NCBI GenBank assembly: GCA_014529385.2
Contig: CM043944.1
Span: forward strand, 83,998,884 to 84,062,883
Direction of reading: 5' to 3'
From: Adiantum capillus-veneris
Taxonomy: Eukaryota; Streptophyta; Polypodiopsida; Polypodiales; Pteridaceae
Length of the DNA: 64,000 bases
Shown: positions 43,270 to 55,323 of the stretch, piece by piece
How the letters are laid out: every line of letters starts with the position of its first letter
Position numbering within the stretch: the stretch's first letter is position 1
Position numbers and translations under genes: made by a program
Notes under the pieces: model-generated
The model's database searches: none
Told to the model about the DNA's origin: nothing
What the model saw: the letters and a program-made list of their open reading frames with translations, nothing else

Positions 43270-45361
43270 GAGAGATGGAATTTATGCTCAAGCTCTTAAT
43301 TGAGGTGAAATAGAGAAGATTCTAGAGAGATGAGTGATTTCTTGTGTGAGGTTGACTACTCCAAGGTAGAGTAGAGTGGGTGCAATTTACAAGAGAGGGT
43401 TAGTAGTTAGTGTCTATCATCACTAAGAAAAGGTTAGTAATATAATTACAACGGGTAGAGTGACTTGAAGGGTCGAGAAAAGAGGGGTGAATGAGATGGG
43501 TAAACCCTTGAGATGATGAATCCTTGACGAATCTTGGACTCACGCGTGCGTAAATTGTCGAGAGTGACCACCAGTCTTGTTCTTCTTCTCTTCATGCCGC
43601 TGCCATAGTTGAACACCACGAAAATGAGGGTTTTTATTGATTAAAAAACTCCCCATTTCCTAGAGATTAAGCATGGTAAGGTTGCTAAATTTTTATGAAT
43701 TTTTGAAAAGGTGAAATAAAATTGTAATATGGGAGTATAGAGAGAGATATGGAGATGGTGTATGTGGGTAGAGCTTCAAAAGAGAGCTATGGGTGTGAGA
43801 GGACAGGGTAATGGTGAAGAGGGTGAGCAAAGCCATGTAAGTTGAAGTTTTGAGTGAGGGATGGAGAGGAATGAGTATGTGTGTGTGTAGTAGTGTGAAA
43901 GGAGGTGAGAGAACACTAGGGGTGAGTTGTGGTAAAAGTGGGCAGCCAAGACTGGGGTCCACCAGAAAAATCATATCTCACTAGTGATAGCTCCAAAAAT
44001 TAGGAAACAATTTAGGAAGATTATTCATGTTGTGGGCTAAATTTTTTCTTTTGATGACTTTTTCAAATACAGAGTGGAGATGGACGCCAAAAATTCCACC
44101 AAAATATGTATGATTCAGGAGTGCAAAAGTCTTCTTGTGGTCCCTTTTGGTTGAACCTCTATGTGGCTCCAGGAGTGTGTCCCTACATGCATCATGGCAT
44201 GAAATTGATAATTGAGATGCCGTTTACACACGTATGGATGATAACTGTTGGTGAAATAAAATATAGGGAAAATTACCAAAATACCCCTCTAATTTGTGGA
44301 AATTCTCAAAATATCCTTCAAATTTCAAAAATTCCCAGTATACCCCTTATATTTTGTCATAAATTCCCAAAATTCCCTTCAAATTTTCCAAAATTCCCAA
44401 AATACCCTTGGTTGTGAGAGTAAATTTATTCAAAGATTAAAAAAGTTGTAGCCTTTCATAAGAAGACTTATTGTCTATGAATACAAGATACTAAAACTAG
44501 AATTTGAGCTGGTTATGTAGGCTTTGGAGATGAATTGCTTCATTACTTTTAGACATAATTGTCTTGTTTTGGGAGGTAATTTGTAACAAACTACATGCTA
44601 AGCACTAAAAAATGGATATACATTGTCAAAAAAGAATAAAGATAAGGAAATCGTGAACAATCCAACTAAAATAGATACAAGGGTGTTTTAAAGTTTTTGA
44701 AATTTGAGGTGTATTTTAGGAATTTCCACAAATTAGAGGGGTATTTCGGTAATTTTCCCTAAAATATATACAATATGGAAGAATAGACAAACTAGTGCAT
44801 TGTCTTGTGATAGGATTTTAGGATAAAGAGATAGAAAAAAAGGAAATAACAAATTCAATAAAATAAAATAAGTATCCCTCAATTATTGATTAAAATGGTA
44901 GGTGATTGTGAATTTAATTTTCTATTGTAAAGAAGAATAGATGTAATAGGTATGAAAAATTTCATCTTGAGGGATTGAAAGGATTTTTTGTGAATTTTTC
45001 TAGAGTGGAGTCACAACTAGCTTGGTGGAAGCTTGAGTGAGGACATTGAATGCATGAGATATGTATATGGATGATATCAAAATATATTATGGATGGTACA
45101 AATGTAACGTGGCCAAAGTAGGCCTGGTAAAAATGCACACCTAAATATAGTATGTATATAACTCTTAAATAGTGGAGTAATCAAATTCATGATATAGTTA
45201 GGCCCAAGGTAAGAGAAAATATTCACAAGAAAAGGATGGGCCATAATATATATATTATTGCCTCTTTTTTTGGCTCAACTAGCCGAATGACTAGGTAGGT
45301 GAGGGTTTTCAAGGAGTTATGGGAAAAGTCCCTAATTCACACATGCCTATGTACAATGAAA
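43270..45361 (-). mobile_element. Diverged F-family LTR, solo or truncated
   Basis: Aligns in patches with F's LTRs in the same orientation: 'gactggggtccaccagaaaaatcatatctca' and 'ggctcaactagccgaatgactaggtaggtgagggttttc' have clear counterparts at 11.65 and 12.49 kb. It contains a DNA element at 44265-44760 and ends at 45361, directly at a LINE fragment. No gag accompanies it. Confidence 0.7.
44265..44760. mobile_element. 496-bp TIR element (MITE-like)
   Basis: The ends are inverted repeats of at least 65 bp with few mismatches (agggaaaattacc at the left, ggtaattttccct at the right, then the shared aaatacccctctaatttgtgg). It is flanked by aaaatat on both sides (44258-44264, 44761-44767). The F LTRs at 12 and 17 kb have no such insert at the matching point. 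The interior has no transposase. Long TIRs suggest a Mutator-like or hAT-like non-autonomous element; the 7-bp duplication does not decide it. Confidence 0.8.
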
Positions 45362-46580
45362 GCTCTTGTTTCTATGTCCCCCTCAATCAATGTTGGTGTC
45401 ATTAAACTTATCCATAAGAAGGGCTCTAGGGAAGAACTTTCAAATTGGAGGCCAATAACATGTTTGACTTGTGTATATAAGATCTTTTCTCTGGCCTTAG
45501 AAAGAAGACTAAATCCCTCCATGGACCAATTTATCCTGAAGGAACAAAAAGGTTTTATCAAGGGAAGGTTAAATTTGGATGCCATTATATCTATCTAGGA
45601 GGGTATTGAGTATGCTGAAGAGACAAACCATGACTTTATCTTCTTCAAGATTGATTTTGACAAGGCATATGATAGAATAGAGTGGGACTTCATTCTTTAG
45701 AGCATGCAAGATATGGGTCTTGGCAAAAGATTCATTAGACTTGTGCACTTACTTTTTGGAAATGCCACTTCTAGAGTCTGTCAATGGAATTTTGACTCAT
45801 ACTATACCCTTGCACAAGTCTACTAGATATGGGTTGGCCTTTTCCCCCTTTGCTCTATGCAATTACATCTGATGCCTTGGGATGGCTAGTTAAGCATATG
45901 CTGCATCAGCGAAAACAAAAAGGTAATTCTATCAAAGGTACATCTCATCACCTTTTGTCTTTAACAATTTATAGATGATACCAATGCATTAGTGATGAAT
46001 AATAGCCACTCGGTTGAAATTTTTTGGGAGTGCCTTAACCTCTTTTTTCTTGCAAGTGATTCAACTATCAACAATTCTAAAACAGGTTTAAAAGTTTCTA
46101 AAGGTTCCACTCCACTCATACTCTCTTAGTCTAGATGAAACCCTATCCAAAAGGGGAAATTTTCAGATTTCTTGGTATCACTATGGGGTTTAATGTATCT
46201 TTCAACTAGAGGTGGAGCTAGTTTTTGGAAATATTCAAGAAAAGATTATTTACCTAGAAAAATCACCAACCTAAACTTTAGCTAGGGTATTTGTATTAAA
46301 TAATTACTTACTTTCTTCCCTTGTCTATGTTTTAGCATGTTGGCAGCCCTCACATTACCAACTGAACAAAATCTTTAGATTGGCTAGGAGGTTTCTTTGG
46401 TGCTACACTAAATTTATCAGTAGAGTTCCTAAGGTGGCATGGAAATCATGTTGTAAGGTTAAGGAACTTGGAGGATTGGGTATCCTATACATCCAGCACC
46501 TATCCAATAAGTTAGAAAGCAAATGGATTCTAAGATCATCTACCTCTTTGGATTTTTGCACATGTGATGGCATTCTGAAG
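45362..46580 (+). pseudogene. LINE reverse transcriptase remnant
   Basis: Plus-strand frames encode a plant LINE RT: IKLIHKKGSREELSNWRPIT, KEQKGFIKGRLNLDAI, FFKIDFDKAYDRIEWDF, an altered active-site box (FIDDTNALV near 45.97 kb), then ARRFLWCYTKF, VPKVAWKSCC and KELGGLGILYI near 46.38-46.50 kb. Several stops and frameshifts are present. It lacks the endonuclease and ORF1 and starts abruptly at the F-family LTR end. Confidence 0.8.
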
Positions 46581-46800
46581 CTTCCATGAAATGGTCATGA
46601 GACAAAGAATTGAAGTGTGAATTTAGAGTTTTTATCAAGGTGAAAGAGAACCATATTTGTGCAATTGGGAGCAAGGCTACACCAAATCATCGCACACACA
46701 CAAGATTTTTGAGGTTATATTGTATTTTTCCAAGACTGATGATTTCATGGGTAGAGTTTTGGTCTTTTTGAGTGTGTCTCTAGCTTCAAAGGAATCACTT
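46566..46800 (+). repeat. B-family LTR scrap
   Basis: Matches 558-790 directly and 59.88-60.07 kb inverted (gaagcttccatgaaatggtc, agtttttatcaaggtgaaag, ttagcttcaaaggaatc-type text). It joins the LINE remnant on the left and a kelch pseudogene on the right. Confidence 0.75.
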
Positions 46801-46882
46801 GATTGTGCTTCAAACCCTTGTAGTCCACGAGGCCCTAGCTACATTGCACACTTCTTAACAATGCACATGCATTTCTCTTTCC

Positions 46883-47600
46883 TCATTTTATCATCACTCT
46901 CTTTATCATTACAGTATGGCGTTTCCCTATTGTTGGAAGCACGATATTTCCAATTGGCATATTATTAAGCTTGCTTGCAACCCTTCTTTCGGCATCACCG
47001 AAATTGATTACAATACCACCTTTGAAAACATGGACGTCATTCTCCATCTCATATTCACCTTCATAGTCACACCATATGCCCATCATGGGGCTATATGTGT
47101 GCAAAAAATTGATTAGCTTACGTCTTTGTGTAGACTAACATGTTTGATGAACAATACACCATTGTAATGCAAGCTTCTACTCATAACCACTCTCAGCAAA
47201 AGCTCCCATTCTTCAATGTACACCTTAGGGTTGAGGTCTGGGTCATGATGTGCTTCTCGTAGCTATATAAATCTCTTGTCATAAAAAATGCAATGAAAGA
47301 AGGCCCTTCTAGAGTTCATGGGAGCCAAAGTTTCCCATATCGATAAGTCGGATGCAATGTCCAACATGTACATGCCAGTGCAAATTGCACCTGTGGCAGT
47401 GGTCCCATCCACCATTATGAAGATCTTGCCATCGACACATGCTATGCCACAATCACGTAGAACCCTAAGAGGCACATAGGAAGGAATTGGGGGGCAACCT
47501 CCTCCATGTCTAGCTATTATTTGCGAGTACAAAAAAGCATTAGTTTTGTGTGTAATAGGGATATAGTACACAATGGTATGCATCATCAAGTCGCCATGTT
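46883..47600 (-). pseudogene. Kelch-repeat protein fragment
   Basis: The minus strand encodes LRDCGIACVDGKIFIMVDGT, then YMLDIASDLSIWETLAPMNSRRAFFHC, the G-K-I-F.. Y-x-L-D ...W..L.PM...R pattern of a kelch blade as in plant F-box/kelch proteins. After a TAG in the place of Ala/Tyr it continues with DPDLNPKVYIEEWELL, and after a frameshift with MGIWCDYEGEYEM and GGIVINFG. It is clearly a pseudogene, perhaps a captured or retro-copied gene fragment. No F-box is visible. It is the only host-gene-like sequence in the window. Confidence 0.6.
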
Positions 47601-49640
47601 TTATGTGATGTAATGTCTATATGTATGCGTAAGTTTGTTGTGTTTGTGTATACATCCATGCATACTATGGATGCACACCCGTGTCTATCTTTTTGCATCA
47701 AAAAAGCACTTGATCAAAATGACCTCACAATATACACAAGATTATGGTTCTTCTGTATGCAAATAAACAACCCAATAGAGAAAATTTTGTGCTACTTGTG
47801 CCATGGCATGTTAGGACGGGAACTGGTTGAGCTACAATCTTCTAGTATGGAAATGAAATGAGGTCTTGGAAATTGCCTCTTTGTGTTAATAGCTTGAAAG
47901 CAATCAAAGGTTTCTACATCAAAGAGATGATGAATCAAAACTAATCCATTACAGGAAATTGTGCGATGTGTCCGCTTGGTGAGTTTGTTGTAGATATGAG
48001 GCTATTGGAAAGCATGGCCTTAGATGTTGCCACCAAAACCCACCCCAAGAAGCATGGTTGTCTACTTGCTGCTCTGTTCCATCAAAGCCTCCTTAAAATT
48101 CAAAAGTTACAATCATTGGTTTAGGTGAATTGGATCGTTGATCCCATGCTTTAGCCCTGTGGTATATAAAGAAGGGAAAGCGAACCTACCTTTCCCTAAG
48201 CACTGCTTGGAAGTCAAGCTTAACTAGGAAAAAATTTGAAAAATGGGTATAGTAGATGAGGGAGAACCTCACAAAATCATTACATTAGGAAGCGGATGGA
48301 GTTTAGGAAGGCCCCTTTATTTTCCATGAGATTATGGAGGTGATTAACATTTGATGAATAGGTAAACTCCATGTGTAAAAAAATGGTGGGTGTGTAAGAG
48401 TGGTCAAAGGATTCACTTTCCCCCCAAAAAAGACGTGAACAATTTCATAATTTTGTGACCTTCTAGACATCTTATATATAGAATTGATTTGAGCGGAGAT
48501 TATATATTTGTGATCTACACGTTGAGCACTTTCCATAGATATGCTACATAATATGGTTTAACCTACCGCTAGATTTTGAATTTCATTTTGGAAAAAAAAC
48601 TTGAATTCAACTAAACTAACAGTTTTCAGTGTTTGAATGGAAAAGCTAAAACTATATCTAGGCAAGTATGTCAAAAAAAAATTACAATGAAATCCTAGTG
48701 TATGGTGCATCTGAGTAAGAGCACTTACAACACTTGCCTGGTCTATTTGTGTCTCTCTCTCTCTCCCTCTCACATCATCTTCCTCACACCCTCTCTCTAA
48801 CCACCGCCATATTTATCTCTCTCCTCTACTAGCGATCCAAGCTTTGCTATTGAGCTTCTTCCTAAAGAAATTATTTTGCCTTGGCTTTCAATGGTTCATC
48901 ATAGGAACAAAAAAAATTTGCATGTAGGGAAGTCACACTAAAAACAATGCCCCTATCACTTCCTCCTTTTGTCATTTTTGCATGGGCTAGTTGAGAGTGT
49001 TTTGTCCAAGGTTCTTCTGCTAATTGATCTATCTGCTACTCAACTACAGGAGATATCTCCTCCAAAAGAACTACATTTACCTGAACAAGTGCCTTCATTC
49101 TCCCATCGTTGGATGAATTACCTCCCCTACATTTATAGGTGGATAATTAACAAGTGGAATTCCCCTCTCATTCCTATGTTTGTATCACACTTCACATGTA
49201 GGTCCTTGCCTGTGTCCCAGAGCTCCACAATAAGTACATGGTTGCATTAGATTATTTTGTTACTAATATGTCTGCACATTCTACCAATTTCCTTGCTGAA
49301 ATGTCCTTGGTGGACCTATATTCTAAAATTGGGTCCTGAAGGGTTGTGGTGCCACCACATCTGCCCCTTATTCCATTTTTGCAAGAGTATGGGCTATTTT
49401 CCTTCCATGAAATTAGGACTATAATAAAAATTTATATAACTATTCCCAAGTCTCTAACATACCTCACAAAATGGTGATTCGGAGGGACTTGAAAATGGTG
49501 AAGGTTGGATCTCTTTTAACTTCTCTACAATCAGTTTGTTAATGTTGGAGGTGTCTTCAGAACCTACTTTACCATTTTTATTCTTCCCTTTACTCTTTAG
49601 GTTCTTTGTATTAACATATATCTTTTTCTTTAATCTCTTT
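47601..49640. other. Unassigned stretch
   Basis: About 2 kb of worn AT-rich sequence with short chance frames, a pyrimidine-rich run (48.75-48.80 kb) and no similarity I can place to other parts of the window. Confidence 0.35.
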
Positions 49641-49649
49641 TTCTTCTTT

Positions 49650-50170
49650 GCACTCAGGTATCTTCTTCATCATCATCAGTTTTTGACTCCTCATCTGAAT
49701 CTTCATATCAATCCTCATCAGTATCTTCGTCTTCATCTTGATCCTCATCAGAATATTCCTCTTCTAAATCTGAATATTGCTTGGAATTCTTCTTTTGACT
49801 CTTCTTTGCTCACTTGTCCCACATCTTCTTTCAACTCTCATTGCTATATCCACCAAGTTACCAAAGTCCCGTGGTTGGGTGAGAGCTGCATGAATTACAA
49901 TAGCACTCTTAAGATGATTCCTTAAACCTCTACAGAAGTAATCACCCAACTGCTCCCATTATGGTCTTTGATTTTCTTGCAATCTATTCATCATGTTCTT
50001 GAAGTGTTGTGCATAATCTTCCATCAATAAATCTTTTTGTTTAATTTTCTTGATCTTCTTCAGGACATCTTTAGGGGTCTTTTATGCCCTAAATCTTGCC
50101 AAAAAATTGGTCTTCAAATTATCATAATTTGGAAAAGTTGCAATTCCATACTGCATGGAACCATATCATG
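49650..50170 (-). pseudogene. Gypsy gag fragment
   Basis: The minus strand carries QHFKNMMNRLQENQRP, then GDYFCRGLRNHLKSAIVIH and FGNLVDIAMRVERRCG, which fits the C-terminal half of a Retrotrans_gag domain. An acidic, Glu/Asp-rich tail (about 49.66-49.79 kb) follows. The upstream part ends at the GC-rich LINE. Too short to assign to an element. Confidence 0.65.
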
Positions 50171-50589
50171 GATTTCACCGATAGTGTGGCTGCAAAATTC
50201 TCCTTCTTGCTCGTTGCTGCTCCTGCGCGCTCCCCTCCCCCCCTGCCTGCTCCTGCTCCCCCTCTCCATAGCCCCCCTTCGCCTTCGCCCTCGCGCTGCC
50301 CCCTTGTGCGCTGCCCCTTGCCTGCGCGTTGTCTGTCCGTGAGCGTTGTTGAGCTTGCACCCAGCCTGCTGTGCGCAGCCCAGCCAGAGAGTGCAGCCCT
50401 GTCCGCTGTCCCCCTCTTGCTCGCTGCCCGCTTCCCTCGCCTCTCCAGCCCCTTATCCTCCCCCCCCCCCCCCTTTCCGAAGGCCTCCCTTGAATTGCCT
50501 GGCAGTGGATTCTCAGATGGATTCTTCTTGCCGAGCTCTCAAGCGTTAGCCTTCTCGTCCACCCTTCTCCTTCAGAGCAGCAGACACTA

Positions 50590-52487
50590 ATGGAGGCTCA
50601 TGCTCCACCCCAGAGGGACTCCTCTGAAGCCCCCTTGCCCGACTCCGTTGAGCCCACCATTTGACTTGCTCTTTCACCGACAGAGCAAGCAAGCCTAGCC
50701 ACATAGGTAGAGCATTTGCAGGCGACCTCGGTCATTTGCAATATTCTCGGCACCCGACCAGGAGAGATGCATGACCTTCTCCAGGCCCGCCTTCTCGCAG
50801 AGGTGGGCAAGATCTTGGATGTCCAGATTCTCGGACGAGGGTACTACCAGATCAAGTTCGAGACCTCCAAGATGGCTTCCAAGGTCATAGCTATGAGTCC
50901 ACTGGCCATCCGAGCATCACGCGCCCACTTTCAACAGTGGCGACATGGTTTTGACCCGACTTCGGATGTGCTAGTAGAGGAGGCAGACATCCCCATCTCA
51001 CTCTGCTTTCCGGGTTTACGGAGGGAGTACCTACCACTTCTCTCCAGGATTGGCTCCGCCATTGGGACTATCCTGGAGACACCTCGTACGGCAGCATCAG
51101 TAGCTGCCAAGGCGGCTAGCATCCCGTCAGTTCGAGTTTTGGTCAGAGATACCCACACGCTCCCGAAGGTCATCCTTCTGCCTCGGGTGAGTGGGGGTTG
51201 GTTTAGACAGAGTGTGGAGTACTCGGGTCTCCCGAACCAGTGCTTCATTTGTAGACAGATGGGCCACCTAGTGAAGGCCTATCCATGGAGGAGGCCACGA
51301 CCTGCACCTCAGCCTCAGCCCTAGCCTGCCAAGGCTGGGCCGCAGCCACAACCAGCGGCACAACGCACAGATTTAGAGTCACCCTCCAAGCCTGGGGCTT
51401 CAGCGCAGGAGGGGTTGCAGCAGGCCCGTGGCCGTCGACGCTAGGGGCCACATCAACAGCCTGGCACTTAGAGTGGACCTCAGGTGCCTACTCAGCATTA
51501 GTGGGTTCCCATGGGGAACCACTTTGGTCCTCTTGAGCAGGAGGAGCCCCCTACGCCAAACCCCCACTCTGCTTCACCCTCGCCAGCCGCCCCCCCTTCA
51601 GAGTTCCCCTCCTCCTCCTCATCGTCCCCCCCACCCTGTGCTCCCGTCCGCTCCCCACCTCGCCCCTCTACCTCTTTCGCCCCACCCCGCTTTTCCTCCC
51701 CCCTGCCCCCCCAGCTCCTTCTCCCCCCCCTCCTGCTCCAGTTCCACAGTCGACTCAGGAGACTGGTCCCTCGCCGGCGGCAAGGAGATCTCTTGGCAGT
51801 GCCTTTGCCACGAGTCGCCTAGCGAGAGAGGGTCAGCCCTTCTTGCGGCCCCCTCTGCAGATTCAGACATCTTCCCTTCTAGCTATCCCTCGTGATCTGA
51901 CGAGCATTGACCTCCGACGCCGCTGGGATTTCTTCGACTATGGGTTCTCTCGCTTTCTCGGCGATTCCGCAGCAGACCACGAGGCAGCCTGCTTCAAGGT
52001 CCATGTTTTGTTCCTCGCCGCTAGGGAGACAGAGGCCTTGGACTCAGCAGTTGGTTTCTCCTTCCCCCTCTGTGATAGGACCGAGACAGAGTGGTCCCTC
52101 GACTCAGTGGTGGGATGGTTGCATACACAGGTTCTCGAGTTCTCTCACCACATGGGAGAACTTGGAGTTACAGATTTGCTGCAGACTTTGTGGCCACTGG
52201 CCAAGTTTGCGGTGACACCCCCAGACTCAGCAGGATGTAGGCACATTGTGGTGTACTTTTTTGCTGATACGCAGTGTTTGCCTTGCTATGTATACATTCA
52301 TGAGGACTCCTAGATAGAGGAGGTTTCTTTACGCACGACTCGCTCTCCTTGGGCTTGGGCTAGGCACTTACTATAGTCTCGCCTATCTAGAGGACGCTCG
52401 GATGCGGATTACTCCCCATCCAAGCCAGCCTTGAAGATAGCCCGTCTTGCTGCTACAGCAGCATCTGTTCTCTCTCGCTCCCCATGA
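50590..52487 (+). pseudogene. LINE ORF1, nucleic-acid-binding protein
   Basis: ORF1 proteins coat the LINE RNA. The frame starts at ATG 50590 (MEAHAPPQRDSSEAP), has stops at 50662 and 50704, then is open to 51324: FETSKMASKVIAMSPLAIRA, ISLCFPGLRREYL, a basic GWFRQSVEY, and a zinc knuckle (CFICRQMGHLVKAY) whose last Cys is Tyr. A Pro/Ser-rich region (51.5-51.75 kb) precedes a frameshift. The second frame (51843-52487; WDFFDYGFSRFL, VVGWLHTQVLEFS) has a TAG at 52311 and ends in TGA at 52485-52487, overlapping the ATG of ORF2 as ATGA. The knuckle and DUF4283-like N-part are typical of plant L1-type ORF1. Confidence 0.75.
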
Positions 52488-53820
52488 GGATCGTCTCGTG
52501 GAACGTGCAAGGACTAGGTGGGCCCCAGTTTCAGCGACAGCGGGGCCGATTGCGTCAGGAGCTTCAGCATTGCCTTGTGGGAGGAGAGATTGATCTCGTT
52601 ATGCTACAGGAGCACCATCTATCTGAGAGCCGCATTCGACGATGTGGTCAGATTTTGCATGGACGATATGATACCTTTTGGTCAGCTGCTTTTGGACATG
52701 GAGGCATCTAGGGAGGGGTATGTATGACTATTGCAGACTCATTGCAGCAGGCCATTGTGGACAGAGGGATTATTGTGCCAGGCAGGGCTCAGTGGATTAC
52801 TATGCAGGTTCAAGGTGGCCTTGTGGGCTTCCTGAACATCTATGCGCCCAATGTGGCGAGTGCTCATGCAGAGTTTTGGTCACAGATTGTTGAGTCTTTG
52901 CCATAGGCTGACCATTGGTGTGTAGGAGGGGACTTCAACATGTTGGAGGACCCTTCTGACACGATTGGAGGCAGCCATGCTATTGTGCATGGAGTCGAGT
53001 TAGCAGCTTGGGAGAGGTTGTGTATGACTTTGAGGGTCTCGCATACATGGCAGCACTCTGGCTTTGTGAGGCCTCCAGAGAGTCTTGCCTTCTCTAGGTC
53101 GGACCGCAGAGTGGGAGGAGTGAATCTATCGTGGATAGATCGCTTCTACACTAGTGACCACTTCAGTGACTTGGGGGGATTAGTGGGCATCCTGGCAGGG
53201 ACATCCTTCTCGGACCATGCACCAGTGATCCTCACAGTGGCAGACAGGCAGAGGAGTGGGAGCACGATGCTTCGCATCCCAGAGCGGGTCTTGTTGGACT
53301 CAGCACTCAGAGAGAGGGTAGAGGCTCTTTGGACAGAGGGCATGGACAGTCAGGCTCTACCTGCAGATAGAGTGGCCTTAGGCCTAGCTTAGCTTAGCCA
53401 CTTTTTTCTCCAGGAGTCTCTGGCTCAACGGGCTGCAGCGAGAGAGGAGGAGCAACGTCTCAGACAAGGAATTTATTCACTACAGAGGATGCAGGAGCAG
53501 CATCCAGACAGTCCATGGTTGGAGGAGAAGTTACAGCAGGCTCGACAGGAACTTGCTTGCACAGAGGAGAGGCGTCATGAGTTTGCCTTTCACCGCCGAC
53601 AGGCATCTCAGTGGACTCAAGTGGGTGACAGAGTGACAGGTGCTTTTTTTGAGACAATGGGACCTCGGCACTCGCATGCCAAGGTCAATCAGTTGAGGAG
53701 ACCCGATGGGTCAGTTGTTTGTGAGCCCGAGGATATGCGTGCAGTTGCTACTGACTTTTACCGTGAGTTCCTGTCGGGACTGATCCCCAGTCAGAGCGGC
53801 AGGATGCATGCAGGGAGCAG
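52484..53820 (+). pseudogene. LINE ORF2 endonuclease and linker
   Basis: An APE-type endonuclease that nicks target DNA. One frame from ATG 52484 with stops at 52709, 52904 and 53390 encodes RIVSWNVQGLG, LVMLQEHHLSE, FLNIYAPNVASA, CVGGDFNML, NLSWIDRFYTS and SFSDHAPVIL. All the Asn, Glu, Asp and His active-site positions expected in the family are present. The linker is rich in Gln/Glu (EEEQRLRQG). The TAG at 52709 stands where Trp would fit (GGI*GGV). A frameshift near 53.82 kb joins it to the RT. Confidence 0.85.
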
Positions 53821-53832
53821 GTTTGGGCACAG

Positions 53833-55323
53833 ATGCCTTGTCTTGTGACTGAGGAGATGTGCCAGAGGCTAGAGATGTCTCTTCAGCTTGAGGAGCTGGA
53901 CACGGCTCTTAGGGCGCTCCCTCGTGGTAGCTGTCCAGGTGAGGATGGGCCGACTCCCAGCTTCTTCTTGGAGTACTGGGACGTGCTTGGCCCAGATCTT
54001 TGTAGTGCCTTTCAGTACATTCTGCACACAGGAGTGATGCCGGATAGCATGAGTGAGGGCCTGATTTACCTCATTCCAAAGGAGGGTGGCTCCTTGGATG
54101 AGATTCGACAGTGGCGCCCCATCACCATCCTCAACTCAGCCTACAAAATTCTTGCCAAGGCTCTGAGTTTGAGGATTCAGCCACTTTTGGAGAGCCTTAT
54201 ACATGGGACTCAGACAGGTTTTGTCAAGGAACGCAGTATCCTTGACAACATCTTCACTTTCTGGGAGGCTTCTGCCCTGGCACGGCTCCATGGGGAGGAC
54301 CTTGTGATTCTCCTTCTCGATTTTGAGAAGGCATACGACAGAGTTGACTGGGACTTTCTAGAGGGCACTCTATGCAGGATGGGCTTCTCAGATGCTTGGA
54401 TCATAGGGGTGTCAGCTTTGTATAGACAGGCTCACAGTCAGGTGCTTTTGGCAGGAGGTAGAGGTGAGCGCTTCATGCTCACACGATTGGTCAGACATGG
54501 TTGTCCTCTTGCCCCCTTTCTCTTTCTGCTCTATGCGGAGGCGATGAGCATATTTTTGGTGTCACAGCAGGTTGGTATGAGGGGCTTAGCACTCCCTATA
54601 CGGGGATATGAGCTTCTGGACGTTGAGTTTGCCGACAACTCAGCCTTGTACTTAGAGAGCCAGGAGGACAATCTACACAGATGTGAGCAGGCTTTGGAGA
54701 CCTTCTACTGTGCATCGGGAGCACTGATCAACTGGAGAAAGACAGTGGCTTTCTCGGTTGGTAGTACTCCTGTGCTAGATTGGATGCCAGGAGAGGGTTT
54801 CAGGTGGATTCCTCCAAGGACTGCAGTTCGGTACTGGGGTTGTCAGGTTGGTTTGGACTTGTCCCCCGAGCAACAGATTGCTCCTATTCTCCTGTCCATC
54901 AGGAGAAAGCTGTTACATTGGAGCTTAGCACGACTTTCGCTGGCTGGTAGAGTAGTAGTTGCCAACCAGGTGTTGTTGGCGACTATGTGGTACATCACTT
55001 CTTGCTGGATCTTCTCGAGTTCTTGTATCAACCAGGTAGAGAGGCTGATCAAGAACTTCCTTTGGTCAGGTCGTGACACTCAGATTGCCCGAGCCAAGGT
55101 GGCTTGGTCGGTCATCACACTTCCCTGTTCTCAGGGAGGGCTTGGGATCATTGATCCAGCGCAGCAGAGCAGAGCCCTTCTTGGGAAGTTCTTCGTCAGA
55201 GGACTTCTTCCAGGCGAGGAGCCCTGGAAGGAGTTCTTGCTGCAGAGGCTTCGTGCCAGGGTGCCTCAATTAGGAGGCCCTTGGCAACCTTCGACCAGAT
55301 GGATCTTTACAGAGTTGCGCTGA
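53833..55323 (+). pseudogene. LINE ORF2 reverse transcriptase
   Basis: A 496-codon open frame with the LINE RT blocks: PSFFLEYWDVLG, GLIYLIPKEGGS, WRPITILNSAYKILAKAL, QTGFVKERSILDNIF, LLLDFEKAYDRVDWDFLE, RHGCPLAPFLFLLYAE, then the catalytic box as EFADNSALYL. The family has F-A-D-D here, so the second aspartate is Asn (GAC to AAC), which should abolish synthesis. Thumb and C-terminal motifs follow (LSLAGRVVVANQVLLATMWY, KNFLWSG, VAWSVITLPCSQGGLGI). Confidence 0.9.

Noticed and set aside
43025-43291. Frame with (RE)n repeat
   Set aside because: Pure translation of the CT microsatellite.
50175-51895. Several overlapping Pro/Arg/Ser-rich frames on both strands
   Set aside because: High GC and C-rich composition keep many frames open; only the frame with the zinc knuckle and its continuation to ATGA is supported.
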